64,000 nt of DNA from Thiodiazotropha sp037384425 (GTDB lineage: Bacteria; Pseudomonadota; Gammaproteobacteria; Chromatiales; Chromatiaceae), in assembly GCA_037384425.1 (NCBI GenBank), contig JARROA010000028.1, positions 24,493 through 88,492 on the forward strand, read 5' to 3'. This document shows, piece after piece, positions 47,128 to 56,447 of this stretch. The notes beneath the pieces are model-generated. The model was not told the DNA's origin, did no database searches, and was given only the letters and a program-made list of their open reading frames with translations. Made by a program: the position numbers and the translations under genes. Position 1 is the first letter of the stretch. Each line of letters opens with the position of its first letter.

Positions 47128-48561
47128 TTAGCTGGGCACGCGCAGGGCGAGAAAGATCGGGCCGGTGTTACGATGCACCAGCACGGCTACCGTCCTGTCC
47201 GCCGGCAGATCGGCCACCAGCTGATTGAACTGGGGCACGCTTTCGACTTCGATGCCGTTCAGGCTGATGATGATGTCGCCCTGTTGAATACCGGCCTCCC
47301 GGGCCGCCTGTCCGGTCACCGATTCGACCGCTACACCACCCCGCATAGGCAATCCATAGGACTTACGCATGGCGTCCGTAACCTCGGAGACCATCATACC
47401 GAGCCGATTTTCCGAAACCTTCGGCGGTTGGGCACTGGCCAGTTCAACCGCTTCCTCGGGAGGCAGCTCGCCGATGTTGACCTTCACCGTGCGCTGTTTG
47501 CCATTGCGCAGAATCTTTACCGTGGCGGGCTCGTCCACATTCGCGCGACCGACCAGCGGTGGCAGCTCCGATGAGGTCCTGATCGGGGTGCCGTTGAATT
47601 CGAGGATCACGTCACCCACCTGAAGCCCGGCCTTTTCCGAAGGGCTGTTGGGCAGCACCCGCGCCACCAGGGCGCCACGCGGACGGTCCAGACCAAAACT
47701 CTCCGCCAGGTCGGTGTTCATGTCCTGGATCAGAACGCCCAGCCAGCCGCGACTGACACGTCCGCGGGTCTTGAGCTGATCCGCCACATCCATCGCCATC
47801 TCGATCGGGATCGCGAAGGAAAGCCCCATGAAACCACCGGAGCGGCTGTAGATCTGAGAGTTGATGCCGACCACATCGCCATCGAGATTGAACAGCGGAC
47901 CACCGGAATTGCCCGGATTGATGGCCACATCGGTCTGAATGAAGGGCACATAGTTCTCACTCGGCAGACTGCGTCCCTTGGCGCTGACGATACCGGCGGT
48001 CACCGTGTGATCGAAACCGAAAGGAGATCCGATGGCCAGCACCCACTCGCCGACCTTGAGGTCCCTGGAGTCGCCGATCTTGACCGCCGGCAGATTCTCG
48101 GCATCGATCTTGATCAGGGCGATGTCACTGCGCTCGTCCTTGCCCACGACCTCGGCAATGAACTCGCGGCGGTCGTTCATGCGCACCACGACCTCGTCGG
48201 CCCCATCGACCACATGGAAATTGGTCAGGATATAGCCGTCCCCGGAAACGATGAACCCGGAACCGAGGGAACGTTTCTCAGGCCCCTCTTCGGGCATCTG
48301 AAAACCGTGCTCGCCAAAGAAGCGCTTCATCAATTCACCCAGCGGGCTGCCCTCCGGAATATCGTTGAACTCCGGAATGTTGAACTGATGGAGCTGCCCC
48401 GTCTTGGTCGACTGTTTGGTGCTGATGTTGACCACCGATGCCGCATTTTTCTCCGCCAGCACGGTGAAATCCGGCAGATCCCGCGCCTGCAAGGGGGCCA
48501 CGAACAGGCAGCCAAGAAGAACAAGGACAAACCATTTCTGCGTCGATTGAAAAACTCGCAT
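47128..48561 (-). CDS. degP: periplasmic serine protease/chaperone (Do family)
   Basis: 477 residues from ATG 48561 (AGGAG upstream). Signal peptide cleaved near LQA-RDLP; HtrA catalytic triad in FHVVDGAD (His), RSDIALIKID (Asp) and NPGNSGGPLF (Ser); two PDZ domains (SRGWLGVLIQ... and ENRLGMMVSEV...). It degrades misfolded periplasmic proteins. Position directly after rseC makes it part of the sigma-E cluster, as mucD is in Pseudomonas. DegQ/MucD naming is equally possible. Confidence 0.93.
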   Translation of the reverse strand: MRVFQSTQKWFVLVLLGCLFVAPLQARDLPDFTVLAEKNAASVVNISTKQSTKTGQLHQFNIPEFNDIPEGSPLGELMKRFFGEHGFQMPEEGPEKRSLGSGFIVSGDGYILTNFHVVDGADEVVVRMNDRREFIAEVVGKDERSDIALIKIDAENLPAVKIGDSRDLKVGEWVLAIGSPFGFDHTVTAGIVSAKGRSLPSENYVPFIQTDVAINPGNSGGPLFNLDGDVVGINSQIYSRSGGFMGLSFAIPIEMAMDVADQLKTRGRVSRGWLGVLIQDMNTDLAESFGLDRPRGALVARVLPNSPSEKAGLQVGDVILEFNGTPIRTSSELPPLVGRANVDEPATVKILRNGKQRTVKVNIGELPPEEAVELASAQPPKVSENRLGMMVSEVTDAMRKSYGLPMRGGVAVESVTGQAAREAGIQQGDIIISLNGIEVESVPQFNQLVADLPADRTVAVLVHRNTGPIFLALRVPS

Positions 48562-48602
48562 CGAAACCACTCCTGATCGATATGAATTGAAGGCAGCGAT
48601 CC

Positions 48603-49088
48603 TCAATGATTCGCTTGTCGGACGAACGGCACGCGTTGTGTCATCGCCTGCCGGAGTATCACGGCCTGATAGCTCGGATCGGATGCCTGGCGCTTCGCGA
48701 GCGCCTTGAACAGATATATTCCGAAGATGAGTCCAAATAGACCACCGCCAATGGTGGGGAGTTCCCCAAGCAGGGGCATGACATCCCGGGTCAATTGATG
48801 AACGGCGATCGCCGATAGCAGCATGCACACCAACGGCAACAGATAGGCGCTGAAAGAAACCTTCAGCAAGGCATGTTCCTGCAATCCGATGATCACCTCT
48901 TCACCGGGTTGTGCCTGGATGGGATTCAGTACCCGGAGCTGGTTCGGTCTTCGCTTGAACAGTCCGGAGAGAACACTCGTGCTGCAACTGCCTGCGCTTT
49001 GACAGCTGCCACAGGCGGCGCGTTGTTGAGTCTCGACCACGGCGTAGTCCTCATCCAGCCGCACAACGGTGGCGCGCTCTTCAATCAT
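48603..49088 (-). CDS. rseC: SoxR-reducing/RseC-family protein
   Basis: 161 residues. A cysteine-rich N-terminal motif CGSCQSAGSCSTSVLSGLF, then PGEEVIIGLQEHALLKVSFSAYLLPL and two membrane helices (about 78-97 and 108-128) followed by a cytoplasmic tail. This is the RseC/MucC family of the rpoE operon, whose members influence sigma-E activity or SoxR reduction. Confidence 0.92.
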   Translation of the reverse strand: MIEERATVVRLDEDYAVVETQQRAACGSCQSAGSCSTSVLSGLFKRRPNQLRVLNPIQAQPGEEVIIGLQEHALLKVSFSAYLLPLVCMLLSAIAVHQLTRDVMPLLGELPTIGGGLFGLIFGIYLFKALAKRQASDPSYQAVILRQAMTQRVPFVRQANH

Positions 49089-49092
49089 GTCA

Positions 49093-50082
49093 CTACTTCA
49101 GTTGCATGCCCTGCACGACGCCCAGCAGTGTCACTGCCGGGACCTCACCGACAGCGGTCACCTGAAAGCCCTCGACCCTGCCGCCCCAGGCGTTGATGGC
49201 ACCCAGGCGTGAGACACCGCTGAGCCCGTCTTCATGCTCGCCCTGTTCCACGAACACCGAGAGCGATCCCAAACCGTCGCTGAAGACATACTGTTCGATC
49301 GGCACCGAGCCCTCCGGATCGGGCAGATAGTGCTTGAGGGTCAGCCTGAAACCGCTGGGAAGTCGCTGAAAATCCCAGCGGCTGACGTAGTCGCTGCTGA
49401 GGTTGTCCGCCGCATCCGCATTGTTCTGCAAGCGGTACGTATAGAGTGACTCGCGGTGGTAGATATCGCTGATCTCAGCCTTGCCCACCTCGAGCTCGGT
49501 GAACATGGTCTGCTCCACCACCTCTCCGAATTCGTTCAGCAGGTCCGACTTGAGGGGTAAACCGTTATCGGCGTCCAGGTAGAAGCGATAGCCGTAGCGG
49601 AGGGCGTCTTTGGGGGCGATGGTAACGATCTGAGCCTCATGTTTGGCGATGCGCGAACGGTCGAGGAGGTGGAAGCTGTAGTGCTGCTCCAGCTTAGCCA
49701 GATCCTCCGGCAACAGGTTGAGGAATTTGTCGCTGGGAGGGCGTCGGTCGACCGAAACCTGGTTCGATTCCGGAATTACACAGGTGACCAGGTCGTCATC
49801 CCTCAGCACTTCCCGTGGCTGTCCGTTCAGCGATGTCAGGCTCTCGCGTACCCGGTCCTCAGCCACGGCATGCACGATGCGCATGGTCTCGAGCTGATTG
49901 TCGTGCAGATAGACGAACGTACCCTGGTAGTTGAGATGCTGTACCGCATCCATCATGCGTTCCAGCCAATCGCGCGCCGAGAGTGATTCGTCTGCCAGCA
50001 GCGCACGTGTTGAGAGAAGCAGAACGAAAGGAATGAGAAGTAAAGCTCGGCGTCGGAAAGGTCTCATTCGAATCGCAGGCAT
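49093..50082 (-). CDS. rseB: sigma-E regulatory protein RseB/MucB
   Basis: 329 residues from ATG 50082. Signal peptide RRRALLLIPFVLLLSTRALLADES; MucB/RseB core with AVQHLNYQGTFVYLHDNQLETMRIVH, LLNEFGEVVEQTMFTELEVG and AINAWGGRVEGFQVTAVGEVPAVTL. In the periplasm it binds RseA and protects it from proteolysis until lipid signals arrive. It overlaps nothing: eight bases separate the rseA stop from this start. Confidence 0.94.
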   Translation of the reverse strand: MPAIRMRPFRRRALLLIPFVLLLSTRALLADESLSARDWLERMMDAVQHLNYQGTFVYLHDNQLETMRIVHAVAEDRVRESLTSLNGQPREVLRDDDLVTCVIPESNQVSVDRRPPSDKFLNLLPEDLAKLEQHYSFHLLDRSRIAKHEAQIVTIAPKDALRYGYRFYLDADNGLPLKSDLLNEFGEVVEQTMFTELEVGKAEISDIYHRESLYTYRLQNNADAADNLSSDYVSRWDFQRLPSGFRLTLKHYLPDPEGSVPIEQYVFSDGLGSLSVFVEQGEHEDGLSGVSRLGAINAWGGRVEGFQVTAVGEVPAVTLLGVVQGMQLK

Positions 50083-50089
50083 ATTCACT

Positions 50090-50671
50090 CTACTTCTTGG
50101 TACCGTCGTAACTGACGAAGGTGGCATAGGGCATGATGCCCTTGATGTTGTTCGCCGCCGAGAACTCCTGATGATTGACCAGGTAGGCGTTGAGCCGGGA
50201 CTCGACGGCCGGTTTCTTGAGCATCTCCCAGCGCGTGCCGTCCTGTGCCACGAAATAGGTCTGGTTGTCGGCTGCCGGCTGTGCCGGCTGCTGCTCGGCC
50301 ACCCTGGGTTGGGTCTCGGAGCTTTCGGGATTGATCAGCTGGGGAGCCATGACTACGGCCACTGCCGCCACGGAAGCCGCCACCGCCAGTCCTGCCAGTG
50401 TCTTGCGCCGGGGTGTGGCGCGGGGCTTGAGCACGGCGGGGGCCAACACCACCGGTTCGTCTGCCAGGCGACGGCTGATGGCCTGAGCCATGCCCGGGTC
50501 GTAGAGCGATCCAATCTCACGCCGCATGGCATCACCGATGAGGTGGTAGCGGGACCAGGAGGCCTGCGCGCCCTCGTTCCGGCTGAGTTTGTTGACCTCG
50601 CCGCCGATTTCATTGGATGGCAGTTCATCGTCGACCAGTGCGGACAGTCTTTCTAACTCTTGCTCAGTCAT
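50090..50671 (-). CDS. rseA: anti-sigma-E factor RseA/MucA
   Basis: 193 residues. The cytoplasmic sigma-binding domain (LERLSALVDDELPSNEIGGEVNKLSRNEGAQASWSRYHLIGDAMR) is followed by one membrane helix (about 93-112) and a periplasmic tail of about 80 residues with a QQPAQPAADNQ linker, which binds RseB. It sequesters RpoE at the membrane until cleaved during envelope stress. Confidence 0.93.
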   Translation of the reverse strand: MTEQELERLSALVDDELPSNEIGGEVNKLSRNEGAQASWSRYHLIGDAMRREIGSLYDPGMAQAISRRLADEPVVLAPAVLKPRATPRRKTLAGLAVAASVAAVAVVMAPQLINPESSETQPRVAEQQPAQPAADNQTYFVAQDGTRWEMLKKPAVESRLNAYLVNHQEFSAANNIKGIMPYATFVSYDGTKK

Positions 50672-50687
50672 TGTGTTATGCCTGATG

Positions 50688-51266
50688 TCATGGTTTCAGT
50701 AGTGGACTCAACTTCTTGTCGATCGCCTCTCGTGCCCTGAAGATACGTGAGCGAACAGTACCCACCGGACAGGACATGGCGTTGGCGATCTCTTCATAGC
50801 TCATACCTTCGAGCTCCCTCAGGATGATGGCGGTGCGCAGATCCTCGGGCAGATCCTCGATGGCTTTCTGCACCGTCATCGAAATCTCTTCGGTCAACAC
50901 ATGGTTTTCCGGTGTACCTGTCTCCTTTAGACGCACACCCACATCCATTTGTTCAGCGGTCTCGGCCTCCACATCGTCTGTGGGGGGGCGCCTGCCCTGG
51001 GCTACGAGGTAGTTCTTGGCCGTGTTGATGGCGATGCGATAGAGCCAGGTATAGAAAGCACTGTCACCTCGGAACTTCGGCAACGCCCGATAGGCCTTGA
51101 TAAAGGCCTCCTGGGTCACGTCCAAAACCTCGTGGGGGTCTCGGATATAACGGGAGATCAGATTGGAAATCTTCTGCTGATACTTGAGCACCAACAGATC
51201 GAAAGCCTTTTTGTCGCCCTTCTGCACTCGAAGGACGAGTTCCTGATCAATCAACCGTTCGCCCAT
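50688..51266 (-). CDS. rpoE: RNA polymerase sigma-E factor
   Basis: 192 residues from ATG 51266 (AGGAGG upstream). Sigma region 2 (FDLLVLKYQQKISNLISRYIRDPHEVLDVTQEAFIKAYRALPKFRGDSAFYTWLYRIAINTAKN begins it) and region 4 (LPEDLRTAIILRELEGMSYEEIANAMSCPVGTVRSRIFRARE) are complete. It directs transcription of envelope-stress genes, including its own operon through the promoter noted upstream. Confidence 0.96.
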   Translation of the reverse strand: MGERLIDQELVLRVQKGDKKAFDLLVLKYQQKISNLISRYIRDPHEVLDVTQEAFIKAYRALPKFRGDSAFYTWLYRIAINTAKNYLVAQGRRPPTDDVEAETAEQMDVGVRLKETGTPENHVLTEEISMTVQKAIEDLPEDLRTAIILRELEGMSYEEIANAMSCPVGTVRSRIFRAREAIDKKLSPLLKP

Positions 51267-51312
51267 CCGGGCCCTGACCTCCTCGCGACGGGCACTTCCT
51301 GTGCACAGTCCC

Positions 51313-51340
51313 ATTGACAATCTAGTTTGTGAATAGTTCG
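51313..51340 (-). promoter_or_regulatory. sigma-E autoregulatory promoter of rpoE
   Basis: On the minus strand CGAACTA-N15-GTCAAT (-35 at 51340-51335, -10 at 51318-51313) fits the RpoE/AlgU consensus GGAACTT-N15/16-GTCTAA. A start near 51306 leaves a 40-base leader containing AGGAGG. Confidence 0.65.
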
Positions 51341-51457
51341 CTGAATCCGCACTTCATTTGATCTGGTTCAACAGACAACGCTTTTAGGCTAGGATGCGGA
51401 TCAGATTGACGCGCATTATGGCTGTAACCACCTGACCCCGCAAATATCCCGTAAATC

Positions 51458-53077
51458 ATGGCCAACGAGCACTACCACGACGTCCTCATCATTGGCAGCG
51501 GAGCCGCCGGGCTCAGCCTGGCTCTGCGTCTGGGTGGACACTTGCGCATCGCCCTGGCGGCCAAACGAGAATTGGAGGAAACCAACACCTACTATGCCCA
51601 GGGTGGAATTTCTGCGGTGCTCGACGCCGCCGACAGCGTCGCTTCCCATGTTCGCGACACCCTCGACGCCGGGGCCGGCCTGTGTGACGAGGAGACGGTC
51701 CAGCTGGTGGTCGAGCACGGACCCCAGAATATCGACTGGCTGCTCAAGGGCGGAGTCAATTTCACCCGCGATGACGCCTCGGCCAGCAGTGGAGGCTACC
51801 ACCTGACCCGCGAGGGGGGCCATTCCCACCGCCGGATCATCCATGCCGCCGACGCCACCGGCAAGGAGGTTGAGACCACCCTGCAGTCACAGGTGCTGTC
51901 CCGCCCCAATATCGAGGTCTTTCCCCACCATATCGCGATCGATCTGATCACCAACGAAAAGGGCAAGGAGAAACGGCAGAAACGCTGCTATGGCGCCTAT
52001 GTGCTGAATCACCACAACGGCAAGGTGGAGACCTTCCGCGCCCGTTTCGTGGTCCTCGCCACCGGCGGGGCCAGCAAGGTCTATCTCTATACCAGCAACC
52101 CGGATGTGGCCACCGGTGACGGCATCGCCATGGCCTGGCGCGCCGGCTGCCGGGTTGCCAACATGGAATTCATTCAGTTCCACCCCACCTGCCTCTACCA
52201 CCCGGAGGCCAAGAGCTTCCTCATTTCGGAGGCAGTGCGGGGAGAAGGCGGCCAACTCAAACTGCCCGACGGCAGCCGTTTCATGCAAGACTTCGATCCC
52301 CGCGGCGAGCTGGCCCCGCGCGATATCGTCGCCCGCGCCATCGACCACGAAATGAAGCGGCTCGGCGCCGACTGTCTCTTCCTCGATATCAGCCACAAGC
52401 CGGCCGAGTTCATCCGCGAGCATTTCCCGACCATTCACCAACGCTGCCTCGATTTCGGCATCGACATCACGCAGCAGCCCATCCCTGTGGTGCCGGCCGC
52501 CCACTACACCTGCGGTGGCGTCATGGCCGACCATCGGGCGCGCACCGACATCACCGGCCTCTATGCGGTCGGTGAGATCGCCTACACAGGCCTCCACGGC
52601 GCCAACCGTATGGCCAGTAACTCACTGCTGGAGTGTCTGGTCTTCGCCGAACAGGCGGCGCTGGACATTCATGCCCTCGACGCCGCAACCACTGAACCAC
52701 CCGCCCTTCCCGCCTGGGACGAGAGCCGGGTCACGGAGCCGGACGAAGAGGTGGTGGTCTCCCACAACTGGGATGAATTGCGCCATTTCATGTGGGACTA
52801 TGTGGGCATTGTCCGCAGCAACAAGCGCCTGGAGCGGGCCAAACGGCGGATTGATCTGCTGCGCCGTGAAATCGTCGAGTATTACAGTAACTTCCGTGTC
52901 AGCAACGACCTGCTGGAGCTGCGTAATCTGGTCGAGGTGGCGGACCTCATTATCCGCTCGGCCATGTGCCGCCATGAAAGCCGCGGGCTGCACTACACCA
53001 TTGACTTTCCCTACAGCGACGACCGGGTGCAGAAGCGTCCGACCATCCTCATTCCGGACAGTTACTCCCCATACTGA
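51458..53077 (+). CDS. nadB: L-aspartate oxidase
   Basis: 539 residues. FAD-binding DVLIIGSGAAGLSLALRL, YYAQGGISAVLD, EGGHSHRRIIHA, HPTCLY, PVVPAAHYTCGGV and GLHGANRMASNSLLECLVF are NadB signatures. It oxidises aspartate to iminoaspartate for NAD synthesis. It is divergent from rpoE, the usual gammaproteobacterial arrangement, and its end overlaps the convergent YgfX-like gene by 16 bases. Confidence 0.97.
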   Translation: MANEHYHDVLIIGSGAAGLSLALRLGGHLRIALAAKRELEETNTYYAQGGISAVLDAADSVASHVRDTLDAGAGLCDEETVQLVVEHGPQNIDWLLKGGVNFTRDDASASSGGYHLTREGGHSHRRIIHAADATGKEVETTLQSQVLSRPNIEVFPHHIAIDLITNEKGKEKRQKRCYGAYVLNHHNGKVETFRARFVVLATGGASKVYLYTSNPDVATGDGIAMAWRAGCRVANMEFIQFHPTCLYHPEAKSFLISEAVRGEGGQLKLPDGSRFMQDFDPRGELAPRDIVARAIDHEMKRLGADCLFLDISHKPAEFIREHFPTIHQRCLDFGIDITQQPIPVVPAAHYTCGGVMADHRARTDITGLYAVGEIAYTGLHGANRMASNSLLECLVFAEQAALDIHALDAATTEPPALPAWDESRVTEPDEEVVVSHNWDELRHFMWDYVGIVRSNKRLERAKRRIDLLRREIVEYYSNFRVSNDLLELRNLVEVADLIIRSAMCRHESRGLHYTIDFPYSDDRVQKRPTILIPDSYSPY

Positions 53078-53517
53078 TCCACCCTGCGCCTGCCGGCGTT
53101 CAGCAGGACCCGCAGCCGTCGCATCTCCTCGGCGGAGAGCGTATCGTGGTCGAGCAGCAGACTCGGCCGCGAAAAATGGCTCTCGCCGTCGAAGCGTAGA
53201 AGTATCACGCTGTTGGTGACCAACGAATCGCCCCGCAGGGAGGTCTGCAGCAGGCGGCCATCGGCAAAAACCAGACGCGAAGCGTAAGCATCATCGATAC
53301 GGACCTCGGTAATCCTGAGTGAGGGGCTTGCGCCGGACTGGCGTTTGGCCTGGAGACTCAACAGCAGCAGCAGAAACAACAGCGGGAACCTCACTTCGGG
53401 AGGAATGGGCGCCATGATCAGGGCCATCAGCGTCAGGCATTGCAGAGCGTAAAGGATCAGGGCCAGCCGACAGGAGGGGGTTGGATGCAGGGTGAGGGGT
53501 GGGAGTTTGTCTACCAT
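53062..53517 (-). CDS. YgfX-like membrane protein
   Basis: 151 residues. Two adjacent membrane helices (about 18-36 and 40-56), a short basic loop, then a cytoplasmic beta domain (LRITEVRIDDAYASRLVFADGRLLQTSLRGDSLVTNSVILLRF) ending with RRLRVLLNAGRR, which is the topology and position (beside nadB) of YgfX/CptA. YgfX normally pairs with SdhE, which I do not see here. Assignment rests on topology and context. Confidence 0.65.
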   Translation of the reverse strand: MVDKLPPLTLHPTPSCRLALILYALQCLTLMALIMAPIPPEVRFPLLFLLLLLSLQAKRQSGASPSLRITEVRIDDAYASRLVFADGRLLQTSLRGDSLVTNSVILLRFDGESHFSRPSLLLDHDTLSAEEMRRLRVLLNAGRRRVDQYGE

Positions 53518-53605
53518 GACGCCGCCTCCATGCGGCTCATCGGCTGTGAGCTGGTGACACCGGCCTGTGTCCTCGTCGTTGTACTCCCACCCTATCAGTT
53601 ATGAC

Positions 53606-54292
53606 TCAAGGTTGTCGATGTGCCGCCTGAGCAGCGGCAAACTCCGCCGGCGATACCAAACCGTCTCCATTGGCATCGATACTGCCGAAAGCCGGAGCGT
53701 TCTGAAGATTGCGCATCAGATAACCCTGTTCGGCCCGCTCACGAATACGCTGAGCCCGGGCCTGCTCGAACTCCTGAGGCTGCAGCACCCCGTCGGCATT
53801 GAGATCGAATTCACTGAAAGCGGGCATGTTACGCCCTCTTCCCGGCCCCATCCCCGGCCCGCTTCTGGGTCCCATTCCCTGGCCCATACCGGGCCCCATG
53901 CCAGGGCCCATCCCCGGGCCCATGCCAGGTCCGCGCGGCGCGTTGCCGCCCTGCCCCGGACCCCACATCTGCTGCCGGCGTTGCTGCATGCGGTTGAACT
54001 GCCCCTGAGCAAACTCGTCGGCACTCAGGCTGCCGTCGCCGTTGCGATCGAACGCGTTGAAATTGGGCGGGTCATTATACCGACGCGCCGAATACCCCTG
54101 GGGGTTGGGCGTCTGCTGGCGCTGGGCGTGTAGGCTCTCGAACTCCTGCCGGCTGATGGCCCCGTCGGCATTCTGATCGAATGCGGAAAACGGCAGAGGT
54201 CCACGCGCGGTGGGAATGGGAGTCTGGGCTGAGACGATCCCTGCCAACGAGATTAGCGCTCCCATCAACAGGCTTTTGCTGAACTGTTTCAT
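53606..54292 (-). CDS. exported EF-hand protein with Gly-Pro-Met linker
   Basis: 228 residues from ATG 54292. A Sec signal peptide (cleavage near VSA-QTP) is followed by four DxNxDGxxxxxEF calcium-binding loops: FDQNADGAISRQEF, FDRNGDGSLSADEF, FDLNADGVLQPQEF and IDANGDGLVSPAEF. Between loops two and three lies a repetitive GPGM-rich segment of about 35 residues. Probably a periplasmic calcium sensor or buffer. It lies just downstream of the two-component system, in the same direction but with a 160-base gap. Confidence 0.9.
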   Translation of the reverse strand: MKQFSKSLLMGALISLAGIVSAQTPIPTARGPLPFSAFDQNADGAISRQEFESLHAQRQQTPNPQGYSARRYNDPPNFNAFDRNGDGSLSADEFAQGQFNRMQQRRQQMWGPGQGGNAPRGPGMGPGMGPGMGPGMGQGMGPRSGPGMGPGRGRNMPAFSEFDLNADGVLQPQEFEQARAQRIRERAEQGYLMRNLQNAPAFGSIDANGDGLVSPAEFAAAQAAHRQP

Positions 54293-54455
54293 GGTCTGAC
54301 TCCTGCAAACATAAACTGCGTTGGCCCGGCACCCTCCCTGATGTCTGCCAGCGGTATGCGACTTAAGCATCCCTGCCCTTCCGCCATCTTCAGCATAGCG
54401 CCGACAGCTGAAACCAGACTGAAAATCGCCTGCCGTTCACCTCACACTGACAAAG

Positions 54456-55796
54456 CTAGCTGTTCCCGAGCCTGACCTCGACACAGAGCCCCCCCAGTTC
54501 GGTCGAGCGGTCGAAGCGTATGCCGCCGCCATAGAGTTTGGCGATGTCGAGTGCGATCGAGAGTCCCAGACCGTGTCCCTCCACACTCTCATCCAGCCGG
54601 CTGCCACGCTCTGTCAGGCGTTGCAGATCCTGGTCGGAAAGACCTTTGCCGTCATCCTCGACCAGGATTGTGACCGGATCTCCACCCACAATCCTCACCC
54701 GCAACCGAGTGGCGGCCCATTTGAAGGCGTTGTCGAGCAGGTTGCCGATCAGTTCGAACATATCCTCACGATCGCCGAGCAGGCTCAGCGCAGGATCGAC
54801 CTGGAGATCGACTTCCAGACTCCGCTCCTGATGCACCTGTCGCACAACGGCAACCAGATCCTGCAGATCGCGCTGTGGATCGAAGCGCTGGCTGGGTGTC
54901 CCCTTGCCTGCCATGCGCGCCCGCTTGAGTTCACGTTCGATCAGAAGACGTATGCGCTCGGCCTGAATGGCGGCCATTTCGCCCTCCCCTTTACGCTCGT
55001 CCTCGGGTAGGCGGTCGAAATAGCGGCCCAACAGATTCAGCGGCCCCTTCAGGGCATGCGCCAGGTTGCCCAGCGCGTTGCGGGCCCGCTCATTGCGTTG
55101 GGTCAGCAGCTTCAACAGGTGATTGAGTTCTTCTACCAGCGGGCCTATCTCCGATGGCACATCCTCGTTGATCTGCTGTCCCCCGCTCTCGGCCAGACCC
55201 TGGATCTCAGCGCGTAAAGGTTCAAGTCGTTGGAAACTGCGACGCACGACCCAACGCTGCAGCAACAACAGCAACAGCAATCCGCCCAGAGAGAGTAGAC
55301 CGAAGTTGATCTGAAATCGCTCCCTCATGGTAGCGATGGGCGCGACATCCTCGGCAACGGCGATGGTCAAAACCTTATCCTGCTTGCGGAAACCACCCAA
55401 CCAGATCAACAACTGTTGTCCGTTCGGACCCTCCATGCGGAGCTTTCTGGACCGGCCCACCTCCAACTGCGGAAACTCGAGGTGAAAATCCCACAGCGAG
55501 CGCGATGTCGACTGACGACCATCCGCAAGCTGGATCAGATAGTAGTGACCGGAAAAGGGTTGGATGTAGATCTGGTTGATACGCCCCTGCCGTACCCTCA
55601 CATGACGGGGAGAGATGACCAGGGAGCCCAGCAGCGCCTCGGCATCGTGCTTCAGGCGGGAGGCGACGAAGTCCTCGGTCATGGTCTGCAGGAAGCGGCT
55701 GCCGGTCAGCCACAGCGCGCCGACCAGCAGCAGCAGGCTGATGGTCAGCCCGAGATTCAGCCGGCGTTCCAGTGAGTTATTCCGAAACGCCCACAT
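54456..55796 (-). CDS. PhoQ/QseC-type sensor histidine kinase
   Basis: 446 residues from ATG 55796, overlapping the regulator gene by 20 bases. Membrane helices near 13-31 and 168-187 enclose a periplasmic sensor of about 135 residues. The H-box is NALGNLAHALKGPLN, and the ATPase domain shows DMFELIGNLLDNAFKWA, VEDDGKGLSD and GHGLGLSIALDIA. Kinases of this type sense divalent cations, antimicrobial peptides or metals. The signal here is unknown; the neighbouring EF-hand and PepSY genes hint at envelope or cation sensing. Confidence 0.92.
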   Translation of the reverse strand: MWAFRNNSLERRLNLGLTISLLLLVGALWLTGSRFLQTMTEDFVASRLKHDAEALLGSLVISPRHVRVRQGRINQIYIQPFSGHYYLIQLADGRQSTSRSLWDFHLEFPQLEVGRSRKLRMEGPNGQQLLIWLGGFRKQDKVLTIAVAEDVAPIATMRERFQINFGLLSLGGLLLLLLLQRWVVRRSFQRLEPLRAEIQGLAESGGQQINEDVPSEIGPLVEELNHLLKLLTQRNERARNALGNLAHALKGPLNLLGRYFDRLPEDERKGEGEMAAIQAERIRLLIERELKRARMAGKGTPSQRFDPQRDLQDLVAVVRQVHQERSLEVDLQVDPALSLLGDREDMFELIGNLLDNAFKWAATRLRVRIVGGDPVTILVEDDGKGLSDQDLQRLTERGSRLDESVEGHGLGLSIALDIAKLYGGGIRFDRSTELGGLCVEVRLGNS

Positions 55797-56445
55797 AGAA
55801 GTAACCCTGACCACGGCGGGTCTCGATGACCTCTTTGCCGAGCTTGTCCCTCAGCCGCCGGATATAGACCTCGATCAGATTGCTGTCCCGATCGAAATCC
55901 TGTTCGTAGACGTGCTCCGTGAGACGTGTCTTCGACAGGATCTTGCCCCGATTCAGCATCAGATAGCGCAACAGTCGGAATTCGGTCCCGGTGAGTTCAT
56001 GGGTTTCTCCCGACGGCAGCCTCACCTGCTGCAGATCCTCGTCCAGCTGCAGCCCCCCAGACTCAATCTGCTGTCCCACCGCTTCGTGACTGCGGCGAAT
56101 CAGGGCCTGGATGCGCACTACCAGCTCTTCAACGTGAAACGGCTTGCCCAGATAGTCGTCCGCCCCGGCCTTGAATCCGGTGACCCGTTCGTGCCAAGCA
56201 TCGCGTGCGGTGAGGATGATGACCGGAGTGGTATTGCCGCGGGCTCGCCATTCGGCAAGCACCTCCAGGCCGGGTATCTCCGGCAATCCCAGGTCGAGCA
56301 CAATGATGTCGTAGGGGATCTCGTTACCCATGAACAACCCGTCACGGCCGTTCTCAGCCAGATCGACCGCATAACCCTGATGCTCGAGGTCTTGTTTCAG
56401 GGAGAGAGAGAGGAGGCGATCATCTTCAACTAGCAACAGACGCAA
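55777..56445 (-). CDS. OmpR/PhoP-family response regulator
   Basis: 222 residues. Receiver with LLVEDDRLL, phospho-acceptor Asp in IIVLDLGLPEIPG (about residue 51) and LGKPF lysine; C-terminal winged helix ending EVYIRRLRDKLGKEVIETRRGQGYFYV. Two bases after the PepSY gene, so both are one transcription unit with the kinase. Confidence 0.94.
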   Translation of the reverse strand: MRLLLVEDDRLLSLSLKQDLEHQGYAVDLAENGRDGLFMGNEIPYDIIVLDLGLPEIPGLEVLAEWRARGNTTPVIILTARDAWHERVTGFKAGADDYLGKPFHVEELVVRIQALIRRSHEAVGQQIESGGLQLDEDLQQVRLPSGETHELTGTEFRLLRYLMLNRGKILSKTRLTEHVYEQDFDRDSNLIEVYIRRLRDKLGKEVIETRRGQGYFYVGVSE

Positions 56446-56447
56446 GT

